Positions 26,251 through 34,593 of a stretch of DNA of 64,000 nt are shown here, piece after piece. The position numbers and the translations under genes are program-made. The stretch is from Hyphomicrobium_A sp963724945 (GTDB lineage: Bacteria; Pseudomonadota; Alphaproteobacteria; Rhizobiales; Hyphomicrobiaceae), in NCBI GenBank assembly GCA_963724945.1, contig CAVRWL010000003.1, positions 2,666,001 to 2,730,000 of the forward strand, in the 5' to 3' direction. The notes below the pieces were generated by a model. It ran no database searches, was not told the DNA's origin, and saw nothing but the letters and a program-made list of their open reading frames with translations. Position 1 is the stretch's first letter; every line of letters begins with the position of its first letter.

Positions 26251-26556
26251 ATGGCCCGGGTCCAGATCAAGCGCATTTACGATTCCCCGGCGCGCGTCGA
26301 CGGCTTCCGCGTGCTCGTCGATCGCCTCTGGCCACGCGGGATCAGCAAAGAGCGCGCGGCGATCGATCTTTGGATGAAATCGATCGCACCTTCGACCGAG
26401 CTTCGCCGCTGGTTCGGCCACGAAGCGATGGGCGCAATTCCGCTTCTCTGCGCCCGTCCATCCGAAGTTTGCCGCCCTGCGATCTGGCATAGCGTTAAGA
26501 CGCCGGTGCGACACCGCGCTTTTAGGCGCCGGCTCGGCCACGGACGCTCGCCTTAG
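26251..26556 (+). pseudogene. DUF488 protein, C-terminal half lost
   Basis: The first 57 or so residues are a clear DUF488 (YeaO-like) N-terminus: IKRIYDSPARVDGFRVLVDRLWPRGISKERAAIDLWMKSIAPSTELRRWFGH. After WFGHE the expected 'RWxxFRxxYxxEL' helix and the closing TLLY(A/S)AK strand are missing from this frame. In another frame KRWAQFR appears for seven residues, then unrelated sequence follows. So there is at least a small deletion or frameshift near 26424-26430 and then a foreign or decayed tail. It lies 20 bases after nsrR with AAGGTGG upstream, so it was probably part of that transcript. Confidence 0.7.
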
Positions 26557-27122
26557 TCCTTCGCGCGCTCCACGTAGGAGCCGTCGTCCGTCATGACGAC
26601 GACGCGCGTGCCGGCGCCGATGTGCGGCGGAACCATGATGCGCGCGCCATTCGACAGCACCGCCGGCTTGTAGGACGACGACGCGGTCTGGCCTTTGACC
26701 ACCGGGTCGGCCTCGACGATCTCGAAGGTCACGCGCTGCGGCAGCTCGATTGCGATGGGGATGCCCTCGTGCAGCGACAGCGTGCAGCTCATGCCTTCCT
26801 GCAGCCACTGTGCCTGATCGCCCATGACGTCCTTCGACACGGTGATCTGGTCGAAGGTCTCCGGGTGCATGAAGGTGTAGCCGTGGTCATCCTCGAACAA
26901 ATAGTTGTAGTCCTTCTCGTCGAGGTAGGCGCGCTCGACCTGGTCGGTGGTGCGGTAGCGCTCGGTCACCTTCACCCCGTCGGCGATGCGGCGCATTTCC
27001 AGATGCGTGACGGGCGTGCCCTTGCCGGGGTGGATGTTCTCGGCGTGGATGACGACGGCGAGCTTGCCGTCGAGATCGAGCACGTTGCCCTTGCGCACCG
27101 ATGAGGCGATGACCTTTGACAC
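26553..27122 (-). CDS. efp: Translation elongation factor P
   Basis: 189 residues, a standard three-domain EF-P that relieves ribosome stalling at polyproline. The modification loop is HPGKGTP with Lys34 at its tip, the residue lysylated by EpmA. The OB domains include ITVSKDVMGDQAQWLQEGM and the C-terminal KPAVLSNGARIMVPPHIGAGTRVVVMTDDGSYVER. It is divergent from epmA, and epmB lies 3 kb away, so the whole lysylation pathway apart from the hydroxylase EpmC is in this stretch. Confidence 0.98.
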   Translation of the reverse strand: MSKVIASSVRKGNVLDLDGKLAVVIHAENIHPGKGTPVTHLEMRRIADGVKVTERYRTTDQVERAYLDEKDYNYLFEDDHGYTFMHPETFDQITVSKDVMGDQAQWLQEGMSCTLSLHEGIPIAIELPQRVTFEIVEADPVVKGQTASSSYKPAVLSNGARIMVPPHIGAGTRVVVMTDDGSYVERAKD

Positions 27123-27303
27123 TTAAGCTCTCCACTGCGTGGGACCGGCGCGGGCTCAAACAGCGCGGCTCGGTAGAATGGTGGGGATTCTCGGGCGCTC
27201 TCATACCCTGTCCCGGGCTGAAGGCCAAGCACTGCCCGTTCTCCCACGCTGAAGACGGCTTGGGGGGAGGGAATTTTGCGTGCGGATGGGCTAAAGCGAG
27301 CGC

Positions 27304-28359
27304 ATGAGCCATGACACACCCTGGTGGAGCCGCGAGCGCCATGTTGACCGGCGTCCGATCCTCATCGCGCGCGGACGCATCAAAGCGGCCATCCGCCAAT
27401 GGTTCGAGGGCCAAGGCTTCACCGAGGTCGAGACCGGAACCTTGCAGGTCTCGCCCGGCAATGAGGCGCACTTGCACGCCTTCAAGACCGAGCTTCAACA
27501 CCCCGATCTTTCCCGCGAGACGCTTTATCTCGACACCTCGCCCGAGTTCGCAGCTAAGAAGCTCCTCGCTGCGGGCGAGGAGCGGATCTTCACGTTCGCG
27601 CAGGCGTTCCGCAACCGCGAGCGCGGCGCGTTGCATGCGCCCGAGTTCACGCTTCTGGAGTGGTATCGCGCGAACGCGCCCTACGCGACCGTGATGGCGG
27701 ATGCCGCTGCGCTCCTCAAGCTCGCGGCGGAGACGGTCGACAACCGCTTTGTCTCGTTCCGCGGCGTGACGTGCAATCCGCGCAAAGAGCCCGAGCAGCT
27801 CACCGTCGCGCAGGCCTTCAGCCGCTACGCCGGCATCGACCTGCTCGCTGGCACGCCGGAGGGCAACGTCGCGGGCGGCAAGGACAGGGACCGGCTCGCG
27901 GCGATGGCGGAAGCGGCCGGCGTCACGCCGCGCTCCGACGACACCTGGTCGGACATCTTCGCCAAGGTCCTGACCGCGCTCATCGAGCCCAAGCTCGGCA
28001 ACGGGCGCGCGACACTTCTCACCGAGTACCCGGCTGTCGAGGCCGCGCTCGCTCAGCGCACGGCCCACGATGCCCGCGTGGCGGAACGCTTTGAGCTCTA
28101 CTGCTGCGGGGTCGAGCTCGCCAACGGCTTCGGCGAGCTCACCGATCCAATCGAGCAGCGCAAGCGCCTCGAGGCGGAGATGGTCAAGAAGGAATGGCGC
28201 TACGGCGAGCGCTATCCGCTGGACGAGGACTTCCTTGCAAGCCTCGAGGCAATGCCGCCGGCGTCGGGCTGCGCGCTCGGCTTCGACCGCCTCGTCATGC
28301 TGGCGGCGGGCGCGACGCGCATTGATGATGTGATCTGGACGCCGCTCGGCGGTCGCTAA
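27304..28359 (+). CDS. epmA: EF-P lysine aminoacylase EpmA (PoxA/GenX)
   Basis: 351 residues, a class II lysyl-tRNA synthetase paralogue lacking the anticodon-binding domain. Motif 2 is FTFAQAFRNRERGALHAPEFTLLEWY, preceded by LYLDTSPEFAAKKLLAAG. Motif 3 is SGCALGFDRLVMLAAGA at the C-terminus. The protein attaches (R)-beta-lysine, made by EpmB, to Lys34 of EF-P. It is transcribed divergently from efp, which supports the specific EpmA assignment over a tRNA synthetase. Confidence 0.97.
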   Translation: MSHDTPWWSRERHVDRRPILIARGRIKAAIRQWFEGQGFTEVETGTLQVSPGNEAHLHAFKTELQHPDLSRETLYLDTSPEFAAKKLLAAGEERIFTFAQAFRNRERGALHAPEFTLLEWYRANAPYATVMADAAALLKLAAETVDNRFVSFRGVTCNPRKEPEQLTVAQAFSRYAGIDLLAGTPEGNVAGGKDRDRLAAMAEAAGVTPRSDDTWSDIFAKVLTALIEPKLGNGRATLLTEYPAVEAALAQRTAHDARVAERFELYCCGVELANGFGELTDPIEQRKRLEAEMVKKEWRYGERYPLDEDFLASLEAMPPASGCALGFDRLVMLAAGATRIDDVIWTPLGGR

Positions 28360-28411
28360 TCCCGTTGTGAAGAGGGTCAGTGGCGGCCGCACGCCACAGA
28401 GAAGCGTGTGC

Positions 28412-28618
28412 TCAGATCTTGGCGAACGTGCCGACGGGTCGGCAGGTCGCGCGGACGATGTATTGGTTGGGGTGCGCGACGACCCACTTGGCGCCCTCGA
28501 TTTGCGACGCCATAACGCAGCCCATTATCGTCGTGCCCTGCTGCAGCGGGATCGGCGGCAACTCATGGCAGGTTGCGCCCTCAAGGATGGAGCAGACGCT
28601 GAACACCAGCTGAAGCAC
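28412..28618 (-). CDS. Small Cys-containing conserved protein, unknown function
   Basis: Sixty-eight residues from a GTG at 28618 that has GGAG eight bases upstream; the longer frame to 28708 starts at TTG and adds a low-quality N-terminus. The sequence begins with a hydrophobic strand (VLQLVFSVCSILEG), then CHELPPIPL, a MGCVMASQIEGAKWVVAHP helix and VRATCRP. Four cysteines fall in a pattern (SVC, TC, GC, TC) suggesting two disulfides. Short proteins with this 'LVF-VC ... C..E ... M-C-M..Q.E.A.W...HP ... C' pattern occur in alphaproteobacteria. Function is unknown. Confidence 0.6.
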   Translation of the reverse strand: MLQLVFSVCSILEGATCHELPPIPLQQGTTIMGCVMASQIEGAKWVVAHPNQYIVRATCRPVGTFAKI

Positions 28619-28803
28619 AGCTGTTTCTCCAGGTGTATGGCCCGCTAAGGGGCCCGCGTCGGATGTGCCGAATTGAAACTCAAGAGCCCGCACGACGCGG
28701 GTTGCCAATCCGGCTTAGCCTCGAGGCTAACGGCCGACGCGTAAAAAAAGCGGAGGCGGAAACGAAAGAATTGGATGTAGGCGGACGGTTTCGCTTGTTT
28801 TGC

Positions 28804-29379
28804 TCAGGGCGCGGCACCCGGTGCTGCCGATCCGAGCTTGCCGGGGTTCAAGAGGTTGAGCTTGAACGGCTTCAACTGCGGGTGCCCCTCTAGAAAGTGC
28901 GTGACGTCCTCGAGATCGGTGACGGTCGCCGACGAATAGAGGCCGCTCGAGCAGGTCGCAGGCGTATAGGCCTGCGTCACCATCACGTAGTCGCCCTTGT
29001 CCTTGACGAGCGAGCAGGTGCAGGTGGCCTTCGTCGGATCGTTCTTGTCGATGACGCACGACTTGTCGAAGCACCACGCCCAGGGCCGGTCGTTGGCGCA
29101 CTGGGCGTAGCTCTTGATCGGGAAGTAGCGCGACACCACCATCGTGCCTTTGCTCGTCGTTTTCGCCTCCACGCACGCAACGCGCCCGGCGGAGTAGCCG
29201 GTCCGCACCTCGCACGCGCACGCGACGTTGTCCTTATCTCCCGCGATCGGCTTGCACGCCGCCGTCGTGCACAATGCATATGTGCTCTTGCAGAGCGTGA
29301 AGCCGGACTTCGCGAAGGCTGTGCCGCTCGCCACGTCCGAGGCGACAATGAGCATGCCGATCAAGACCGCTCTCTTCAT
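28804..29379 (-). CDS. Secreted Cys-rich protein, unknown function
   Basis: 191 residues from an ATG at 29379 with GGGAGGA five bases upstream. A signal peptide (MKRAVLIGMLIVASDVASGTAFA) is followed by a mature part with 12 or so cysteines, grouped as FTLCKSTYALCTTAACKP, VACACEV, WAWCFDKSCVIDKN, TCTCSLVKDKGDYVMVT and ATCSSGLYSSATV. The even spacing suggests disulfide-bonded repeats, two modules each with a C-x-C near the end. It is predicted to be periplasmic or secreted. No family is recognised. It lies between small proteins and an Omp25/31-like gene on the same strand. Confidence 0.75.
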   Translation of the reverse strand: MKRAVLIGMLIVASDVASGTAFAKSGFTLCKSTYALCTTAACKPIAGDKDNVACACEVRTGYSAGRVACVEAKTTSKGTMVVSRYFPIKSYAQCANDRPWAWCFDKSCVIDKNDPTKATCTCSLVKDKGDYVMVTQAYTPATCSSGLYSSATVTDLEDVTHFLEGHPQLKPFKLNLLNPGKLGSAAPGAAP

Positions 29380-29526
29380 GGCGTTCCTCCCTTCGGCTGC
29401 GCGCCGCCGATGGCGCGACCGCTGCCGCGGCACCAGCTGAAGCGTGCATAACCGCCGAAGAGTTGCCCCGAGCTAAACGGGACCCATTAAAAGCAATGCG
29501 CCTCGCGGGCGGCGCTCGCGCGGATC

Positions 29527-30273
29527 CTAGTAGAGCGTGCCGAACCTGTAGTTTAGGCCAGCGCGCACCAGCGATCCGGTCGTGTCGAGCGTCCACGTGT
29601 TCGCGATCGGCGTGGTGGTGGTCACGGTCGTGCTGCCGAGGTCGTAGTAGAGATACTCGATCTTGGCCGTCCAGGTGCGGCTCAGCTCGCCCTCGATGCC
29701 GCCGCCGAGCGTCCAGCCGTTGCGGAACGACGAGCTCGAGCCGGCAACCGAGGGCGTTCCGCAGCTCAGATATGCGTTGCACGCCGCGAAGATCGAGACG
29801 GTGGTGTCGGCCCCGATGTAGCCGCCAGTGGCGTAGAACGCCCACTGGTTGAAGAGAACGCCGACGCGCCCACGCAGCGTCAGGAAGAAGTTGGAATCGG
29901 TGTTGGTCGAGGTGTCGTAGCCCAACGGCACATAGGTCGTCGTCGCGCTGCCGCCGAGCCCCAGGTAGCCTAGGTCGCCTTCGAGCCCGTAGAGCACCGG
30001 GCCGTTCACCCAGTTGTAGCCGAGCTGCGCGCCGGCGACGACGCCGCTCGGCGCCGCGCTCCAGTAGTCGCTCAAGGTGGTGGTGCCGCCGGAGTCGTAG
30101 GCCGTCGTGCTGCCCCACGAGCCTCCGAGCTGGGCTCCGAGGTAGAAGCCTTGCCAGCTCTGCGGCGCCGGCGACCATCCGAACGGTTGACCGTAGCCTT
30201 GTCCCAGAGCGGGAGCATTGAAACCGACGCCGACGCCACACGCCACAAGTAGTACGAATGACAGACGACGCAT
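29527..30273 (-). CDS. Omp25/31-type outer-membrane beta-barrel protein
   Basis: 248 residues. A signal peptide (about 1-25) is followed by SWQGFYLGAQLGGSWG, the usual first strand of the Rhizobiales Omp25/31-like barrels, and then regular amphipathic strands (VVAGAQLGYNWVNGPVLYGLEGDLGYLG; FFLTLRGRVGVLFNQWAFYATGGY; RNGWTLGGGIEGELSRTWTAKIEYLYYDLG). It ends LVRAGLNYRFGTLY, the typical C-terminal recognition strand for BamA. The ATG at 30273 has GGGAGGGG upstream. Role is structural or porin-like. Confidence 0.92.
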   Translation of the reverse strand: MRRLSFVLLVACGVGVGFNAPALGQGYGQPFGWSPAPQSWQGFYLGAQLGGSWGSTTAYDSGGTTTLSDYWSAAPSGVVAGAQLGYNWVNGPVLYGLEGDLGYLGLGGSATTTYVPLGYDTSTNTDSNFFLTLRGRVGVLFNQWAFYATGGYIGADTTVSIFAACNAYLSCGTPSVAGSSSSFRNGWTLGGGIEGELSRTWTAKIEYLYYDLGSTTVTTTTPIANTWTLDTTGSLVRAGLNYRFGTLY

Positions 30274-30464
30274 GCACCCCTCCCCTCATCGCAACAGTCG
30301 CAACTGACGTTCTGCCTACGCCCAAGTCGCCGCTGCGGCGACGGCTGAGACCGAACCGTCCCCGCTATCAACAGGCCGGGCGGGCGATTCCTGGGGACCG
30401 TGGTAGAACCGGCGCCCTCGCCGCTCCCCATCGTCCGGGGCGCGAAGGGGAAAGGGAGAGCCCC

Positions 30465-31541
30465 ATGACCGCGTTTCGCCGAACCCTGAAAAGCGCAGCC
30501 GACCTCGCCGATGCGGGCCTGATGACGCAGAAGCGCGCCACCGAGGTCGCACCCGTCGAGGCGCGCTACGCGGTGGCGGTCACGCCGGCGATGGCCGCGC
30601 TCATCGATGCCTCCGACGCCGACGATCCCGTAGCCCGTCAGTTCATTCCCGATCCGCGCGAGCTCGACCGGCATGCGTCCGATCGCGACGACCCGATCGG
30701 CGACAGCTTGAAGAGCCCGGTGCCGGGCCTCGTGCACCGCTACCGCGATCGCGTGCTGTTGAAGCTGGTCAGCGTCTGCCCGGTCTACTGCCGCTTCTGC
30801 TTCCGCCGCGAGATGGTGGGGCCCGGGAAGGCGACGGCGCTGTCCGACGCCGAGCTTGCGGCAGCCCTCGCCTACATCGCGGTGCACCCCGAGATCTGGG
30901 AGGTGATCCTCACCGGCGGCGATCCGCTCATTCTGTCGCCTCGCCGGGTTGCAGAGGTCACAGCCGCGCTGCAAGCGATCCCGCACGTCAAGGTCCTGCG
31001 CTGGCACTCTAGAGTGCCGGTGGTGGCGCCGGAGCGCGTGACGCAGGAGCTGGCCGAGGCGCTGCGCTCGGGCACGCGGGCTGTCTACGTCGCGCTCCAC
31101 ACCAATCATCCGCGTGAGCTGACCGACCTTACCCGCGCCGCCTGCGCGCGTCTCGTCGACGCCGGCATCGTCCTGGTGAGCCAGACCGTGCTGCTTAAAG
31201 GCGTCAACGACGACGCCGACACGCTCGAAGCCTTGATGCGGACGTTGGTCGAGACACGCATCAAGCCCTACTACCTGCACCACGGCGATCTCGCGCCCGG
31301 CACCGCGCATTTCCGCACTTCCATCGCCGAGGGCCAGGCGCTGATGCGCGAATTGCGCCGCCGGCTCTCCGGTCTCGCGCTGCCGACCTACGTGCTCGAC
31401 ATCCCCGGCGCGCACGGCAAGGTGCCCATTGGCCCTGCGTACCTGTCGGAGAGCGCGGACGCACCAGGCTACACGGTGCAGGACGCCCACGGCGCGCCGC
31501 ACGCGTATGCGGACTGCTGCGCCGGTCCTCTCAGCCGATGA
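30465..31541 (+). CDS. epmB: EF-P beta-lysylation protein EpmB (lysine 2,3-aminomutase family)
   Basis: 358 residues, a radical SAM lysine 2,3-aminomutase homologue. The radical SAM motif is CPVYCRFC in SVCPVYCRFCFRRE; VILTGGDPL and the PLP region near YVLDIPGAHGKVPIGP complete the fold. EpmB converts (S)-alpha-lysine to (R)-beta-lysine, the substrate of EpmA. The short length fits EpmB rather than the longer clostridial KamA. The ATG at 30465 has GGGAGAG upstream; an earlier in-frame start would add 69 residues that only overlap the Omp promoter region. Nearby efp and epmA support this call. Confidence 0.95.
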   Translation: MTAFRRTLKSAADLADAGLMTQKRATEVAPVEARYAVAVTPAMAALIDASDADDPVARQFIPDPRELDRHASDRDDPIGDSLKSPVPGLVHRYRDRVLLKLVSVCPVYCRFCFRREMVGPGKATALSDAELAAALAYIAVHPEIWEVILTGGDPLILSPRRVAEVTAALQAIPHVKVLRWHSRVPVVAPERVTQELAEALRSGTRAVYVALHTNHPRELTDLTRAACARLVDAGIVLVSQTVLLKGVNDDADTLEALMRTLVETRIKPYYLHHGDLAPGTAHFRTSIAEGQALMRELRRRLSGLALPTYVLDIPGAHGKVPIGPAYLSESADAPGYTVQDAHGAPHAYADCCAGPLSR

Positions 31542-31812
31542 TGACGATCTTGTAGATGAGCAAAAGCAGGACCGTCGCGATCGCGCCGCCAATCACAATG
31601 CGGTAGCGCCCCCAGCTATGGCAGATGAGCGCCGCCGCCAGGACGATTGCCGTGAACAGCGCGCTGCCGACATACGGCGTCAGCTTCTGCGCCGTGAGCG
31701 CATCTCCGTTGACGTAGCTCAGCCGCAAGACCTCCCCGAGCGTGCGGATGATGATCAGCAGGAGCACGCCGATGCCAATCTGGGAAAGGCGCTCTGGCGG
31801 TAGACGTTTCAT
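31531..31812 (-). CDS. Small membrane protein, unknown function
   Basis: 93 residues from the ATG at 31812, with three hydrophobic stretches (about 13-32, 47-65, 72-92) and an N-terminus MKRLPPERLSQIGIG. Its 3' end overlaps the epmB 3' end tail-to-tail by 11 bases. It is transcribed away from the molybdopterin oxidoreductase. No family is recognised; the topology and codon use suggest a real inner-membrane protein. Confidence 0.6.
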   Translation of the reverse strand: MKRLPPERLSQIGIGVLLLIIIRTLGEVLRLSYVNGDALTAQKLTPYVGSALFTAIVLAAALICHSWGRYRIVIGGAIATVLLLLIYKIVIIG

Positions 31813-31845
31813 ACTTTCCAGCCTCAAGTCAGCTTGCGCGCGCTC

Positions 31846-31859
31846 TTGACCTGGGTCAG
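31846..31859. promoter_or_regulatory. Weak FNR/Dnr-like half-palindrome
   Basis: TTGAC-CTGG-GTCAG differs from a symmetrical TTGAC-N4-GTCAA site at one base. It lies 56 bases upstream of the molybdopterin oxidoreductase ATG, a position compatible with activation under low oxygen. Chance occurrence cannot be excluded. Confidence 0.3.
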
Positions 31860-31914
31860 ACTGCCACACCAAGCAAAAGTCCGCAGCAAGGACTAGGCCC
31901 CCGGGAGGACCTCA

Positions 31915-34048
31915 ATGAACGAGCAGCTGAAGCGCGAGACCTTTTTCGGGGGCTGTCCGCACGACTGCCCCGACACCTGCGCCATGATCTACGAGGTCGC
32001 TGACGGCAAGCTCGTCGAGGTCAAAGGCAATCGCGAGCACCCGATGACGCGCGGCACGCTGTGCGTGAAGCTCAAGGACTATCACGACCATCACTACAAT
32101 CCCGACCGCGTGCTCCATCCCCTGCGCCGCGTTGGGCCCAAGGGCTCCAAGCAGTACGAGCGCATCACCTGGGACGAGGCGCTGTCAGAGATCAAGGCGC
32201 GCTGGACCGAGATCATCGCCACATATGGCGCCCAAGCGATCATGCCCTACAGCTACCTCGGCAATGAGGGGCTCATTCAGGGCATGACGTCGGGGGATGC
32301 GTTCTTCAATCGGCTGGGCTCGACCGTCAACGAGAAGACATTCTGCGGCTCGGCGTCCTCGACGGCCTGGCTCCTGACCGTCGGCCCCACGGGCGGCGTC
32401 GACCCGGAGAGCTTCACGCATTCCAAGTACATCGTCATCTGGGCCTGCAACACCATCTCGACCAACCTGCATCACTGGCCATTCGTGCTGGAGGCGCAGA
32501 AGAAGGGCGCCAAGGTCGTCGTCATCGACGCCTACCGCTCGCGCACGGCAAAGGCCGCTGACTGGCACATCATGCCGCGCCCGGGCACCGACGGCGCGCT
32601 CGCCATGGGCTTCATCAACGCGCTCATTGCGCAGGGCCTCGTCGATCAGGAGTGGGTCGACAAGCACACGCTGGGCTACCCCGAGCTGAAAGAGCGCGCC
32701 GCTGCCTTCACGCCGGAGTACGTGGAGAGCATCACCGGCGTGCCGGCAGCCGACATCACGGCCTTCGCGCGCGAGTTCGCAACGACGCAGCCGTCCGTGA
32801 TCCGGCCGGGCGTGGCGATCGAGCGGCATGCCGGCGGCGGCCAGACCATGCGCGCGGTGTGCGCGATTCCAGCGCTCGCCGGCTCCTGGCGCCACGTGGG
32901 CGGCGGCCTTTTGCAGATGCCGCTGTGGGAGTTCCCGATCGACTGGGCACGCGTGGCGCGCCCCGATTTCATCAAGCCTGGCACCCGCGTCGTGAACAAC
33001 CTGCGCTTGGGCCGCGCGCTGACCGGCGAGATGGACCTCGACCCGCCGATCATGAGCTTCTTCTGCTTCAACACCAATCCGGTGAGCCAAGCACCGGAGA
33101 CCAACAAGATCGTCGAGGGCCTGAAGCGCGAGGACCTGTTCACGGTCGTCTCCGAGCACTTCATCACCGACACTGCGAAGTACGCCGACCTGATCCTGCC
33201 GGCGACGATGGCGGGCGAGCATCTCGACATGATGTTCTCGTGGGGCCACTTCTATCTGACGCTGAATGAGCCGGCGATCGCGCCGCGCGGGCGAGGCGAT
33301 CTCCAACTCGGAGCTGTTCCGACGGCTCAGCCAGACGATGGGCTTCAACGAGCCGCGCCTCGCCATGTCGGACGAGGAGCAAATCGCCCACTTCGTGCAG
33401 TGGGATGCGCCGCAGATGGGCGGCATCGACATGGCGTATTTCCGCAAGAAGGGCTACTTCCACCTCGCCGTCGGCACGCCGGACGATCGCCTGCCGCACG
33501 CTGACGGCAACTTCCCCACGGCATCGGGCAAGGTGCAGTTCCTCGTCAAGGGCGCCAAGAACTTCGTCGCCCCGCCCTTCCGCTCCATGTACGAGGACTT
33601 CCAGCCAGGGCAGGACGTGGACGAGCTGCCGGGCTACATCGCGAACCGCGAGGCGCCCGAGACCAACCCCGACCTCGCCAAGTTCTATCCCTTGAACATC
33701 ATCTCGCCCAAGAGCCACGGGTTCCTGAACTCGTGCTATGCGAACGAGCCGCACAAGATCAAGGGCCAGGGCGAGCAGTTCGTGCTGATCAACGCCGCCG
33801 ACGCCGGCCCGCGCGCCATCCGCGACGGCGATCCCGTGCGCGTTTTCAACGATCGCGGCAACTTCGAGGGCTTCGCGCGCGTGACCGACGACGTGCAGAA
33901 GGGCGTCGTCGTGGCAACGCTCGGCTACTGGCGCTCGCTCAACCGCTCGGACGGCTCGGTCAACTCGATCTCCTCGGACGAGCACATCAATCTGGGCAAC
34001 GGCCCGACCTTCTCCGACAACCTCGTCGAGGTCGCGCGCGTCAACTAG
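31915..34048 (+). pseudogene. Molybdopterin-dependent oxidoreductase, single-base frameshift
   Basis: About 710 residues after correction, a full DMSO-reductase-family catalytic subunit. An N-terminal [4Fe-4S] site is formed by Cys14, Cys18, Cys22 (GGCPHDCPDTC) and Cys50. The frame from 31915 stays on family sequence to NEPAIAPRG, and then the frame opening at 33266 continues EAISNSELFRRLSQTMGF through to HGFLNSCYANEP and the molydopterin-binding end. One extra G in GGG at 33289-33291 explains the shift. There is no Tat signal, so it is probably cytoplasmic. The CPxDCPDTC form is found in uncharacterised formate dehydrogenase-like or YoaE-like oxidoreductases; the substrate is unknown. The rest is intact, so sequencing error is quite possible. 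Confidence 0.88.
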
Positions 34049-34127
34049 GCCGAAAAGCGCCCGATTGCCGGCTAGCCGCCGCTTCTGTTCATGCTTTGTT
34101 GGCGGGGGCGACGCTAGAGCTTGACGG

Positions 34128-34563
34128 ATGCGCAAATTTGCGATGCTGGCGAGTGCATCGCTGAGAGGTCTGCCCGTGGCCAATGGCCGCCGAATTCTGA
34201 CCGTCCTGATCGCCGCCGCCATGGTGCTCGCACCCGTCGGCGCGGCGTCGGCCGCTCCCATGCGCATGGCGCAGCATCGCACCATCCCACGCGATGCATC
34301 ATCACGACCATGGCGCCATGCAGATGGCGACGATGGACGAGAGCGGCGCCCGCCACTGCCACCACAAGGCTGGCTCCAAGTGCTGCTGCTGCGACAAGGC
34401 TGGCTGCGCGCAGACCTGCCTGCAGAAGTGCTTCGGCCAGCTCGCCGTGATGCCGCCGCAACGGACCATGCGGGTGGCATCGGCCTACCGGGTCGCACCA
34501 CGGCCCGCCGAGCCGCCGCCCGGATGGTCGTCCGCCCCGCAGCCGCCCCCTCCCCGAGCCTGA
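34128..34563 (+). pseudogene. Secreted His/Cys-rich metal-binding protein, frameshifted
   Basis: The ATG at 34128 begins a signal-peptide sequence (LTVLIAAAMVLAPVGAASAAP). The next frame, from about 34289, encodes MHHHDHGAMQM, then RHCHHKAGSKCCCCDKAGCAQTCLQKCFGQ, then a Pro-rich tail ending at 34563. Removing one C from CCC at 34286-34288 joins them. The mature product would have about eight Cys and seven His within 50 residues, suitable for binding copper or silver in the periplasm. It lies immediately before cusB and is almost certainly the first gene of this metal-resistance operon. No named family is recognised. Confidence 0.7.
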
Positions 34564-34593
34564 CCTTCTCTCAAAGACGCGAAGCTTGATCGC

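Noticed and set aside
29463..29490. Degenerate copy of the 9093-9195 palindrome
   Set aside because: Only about a dozen bases (CCCGA...CGGGACCCA) match; too weak to annotate as a feature.
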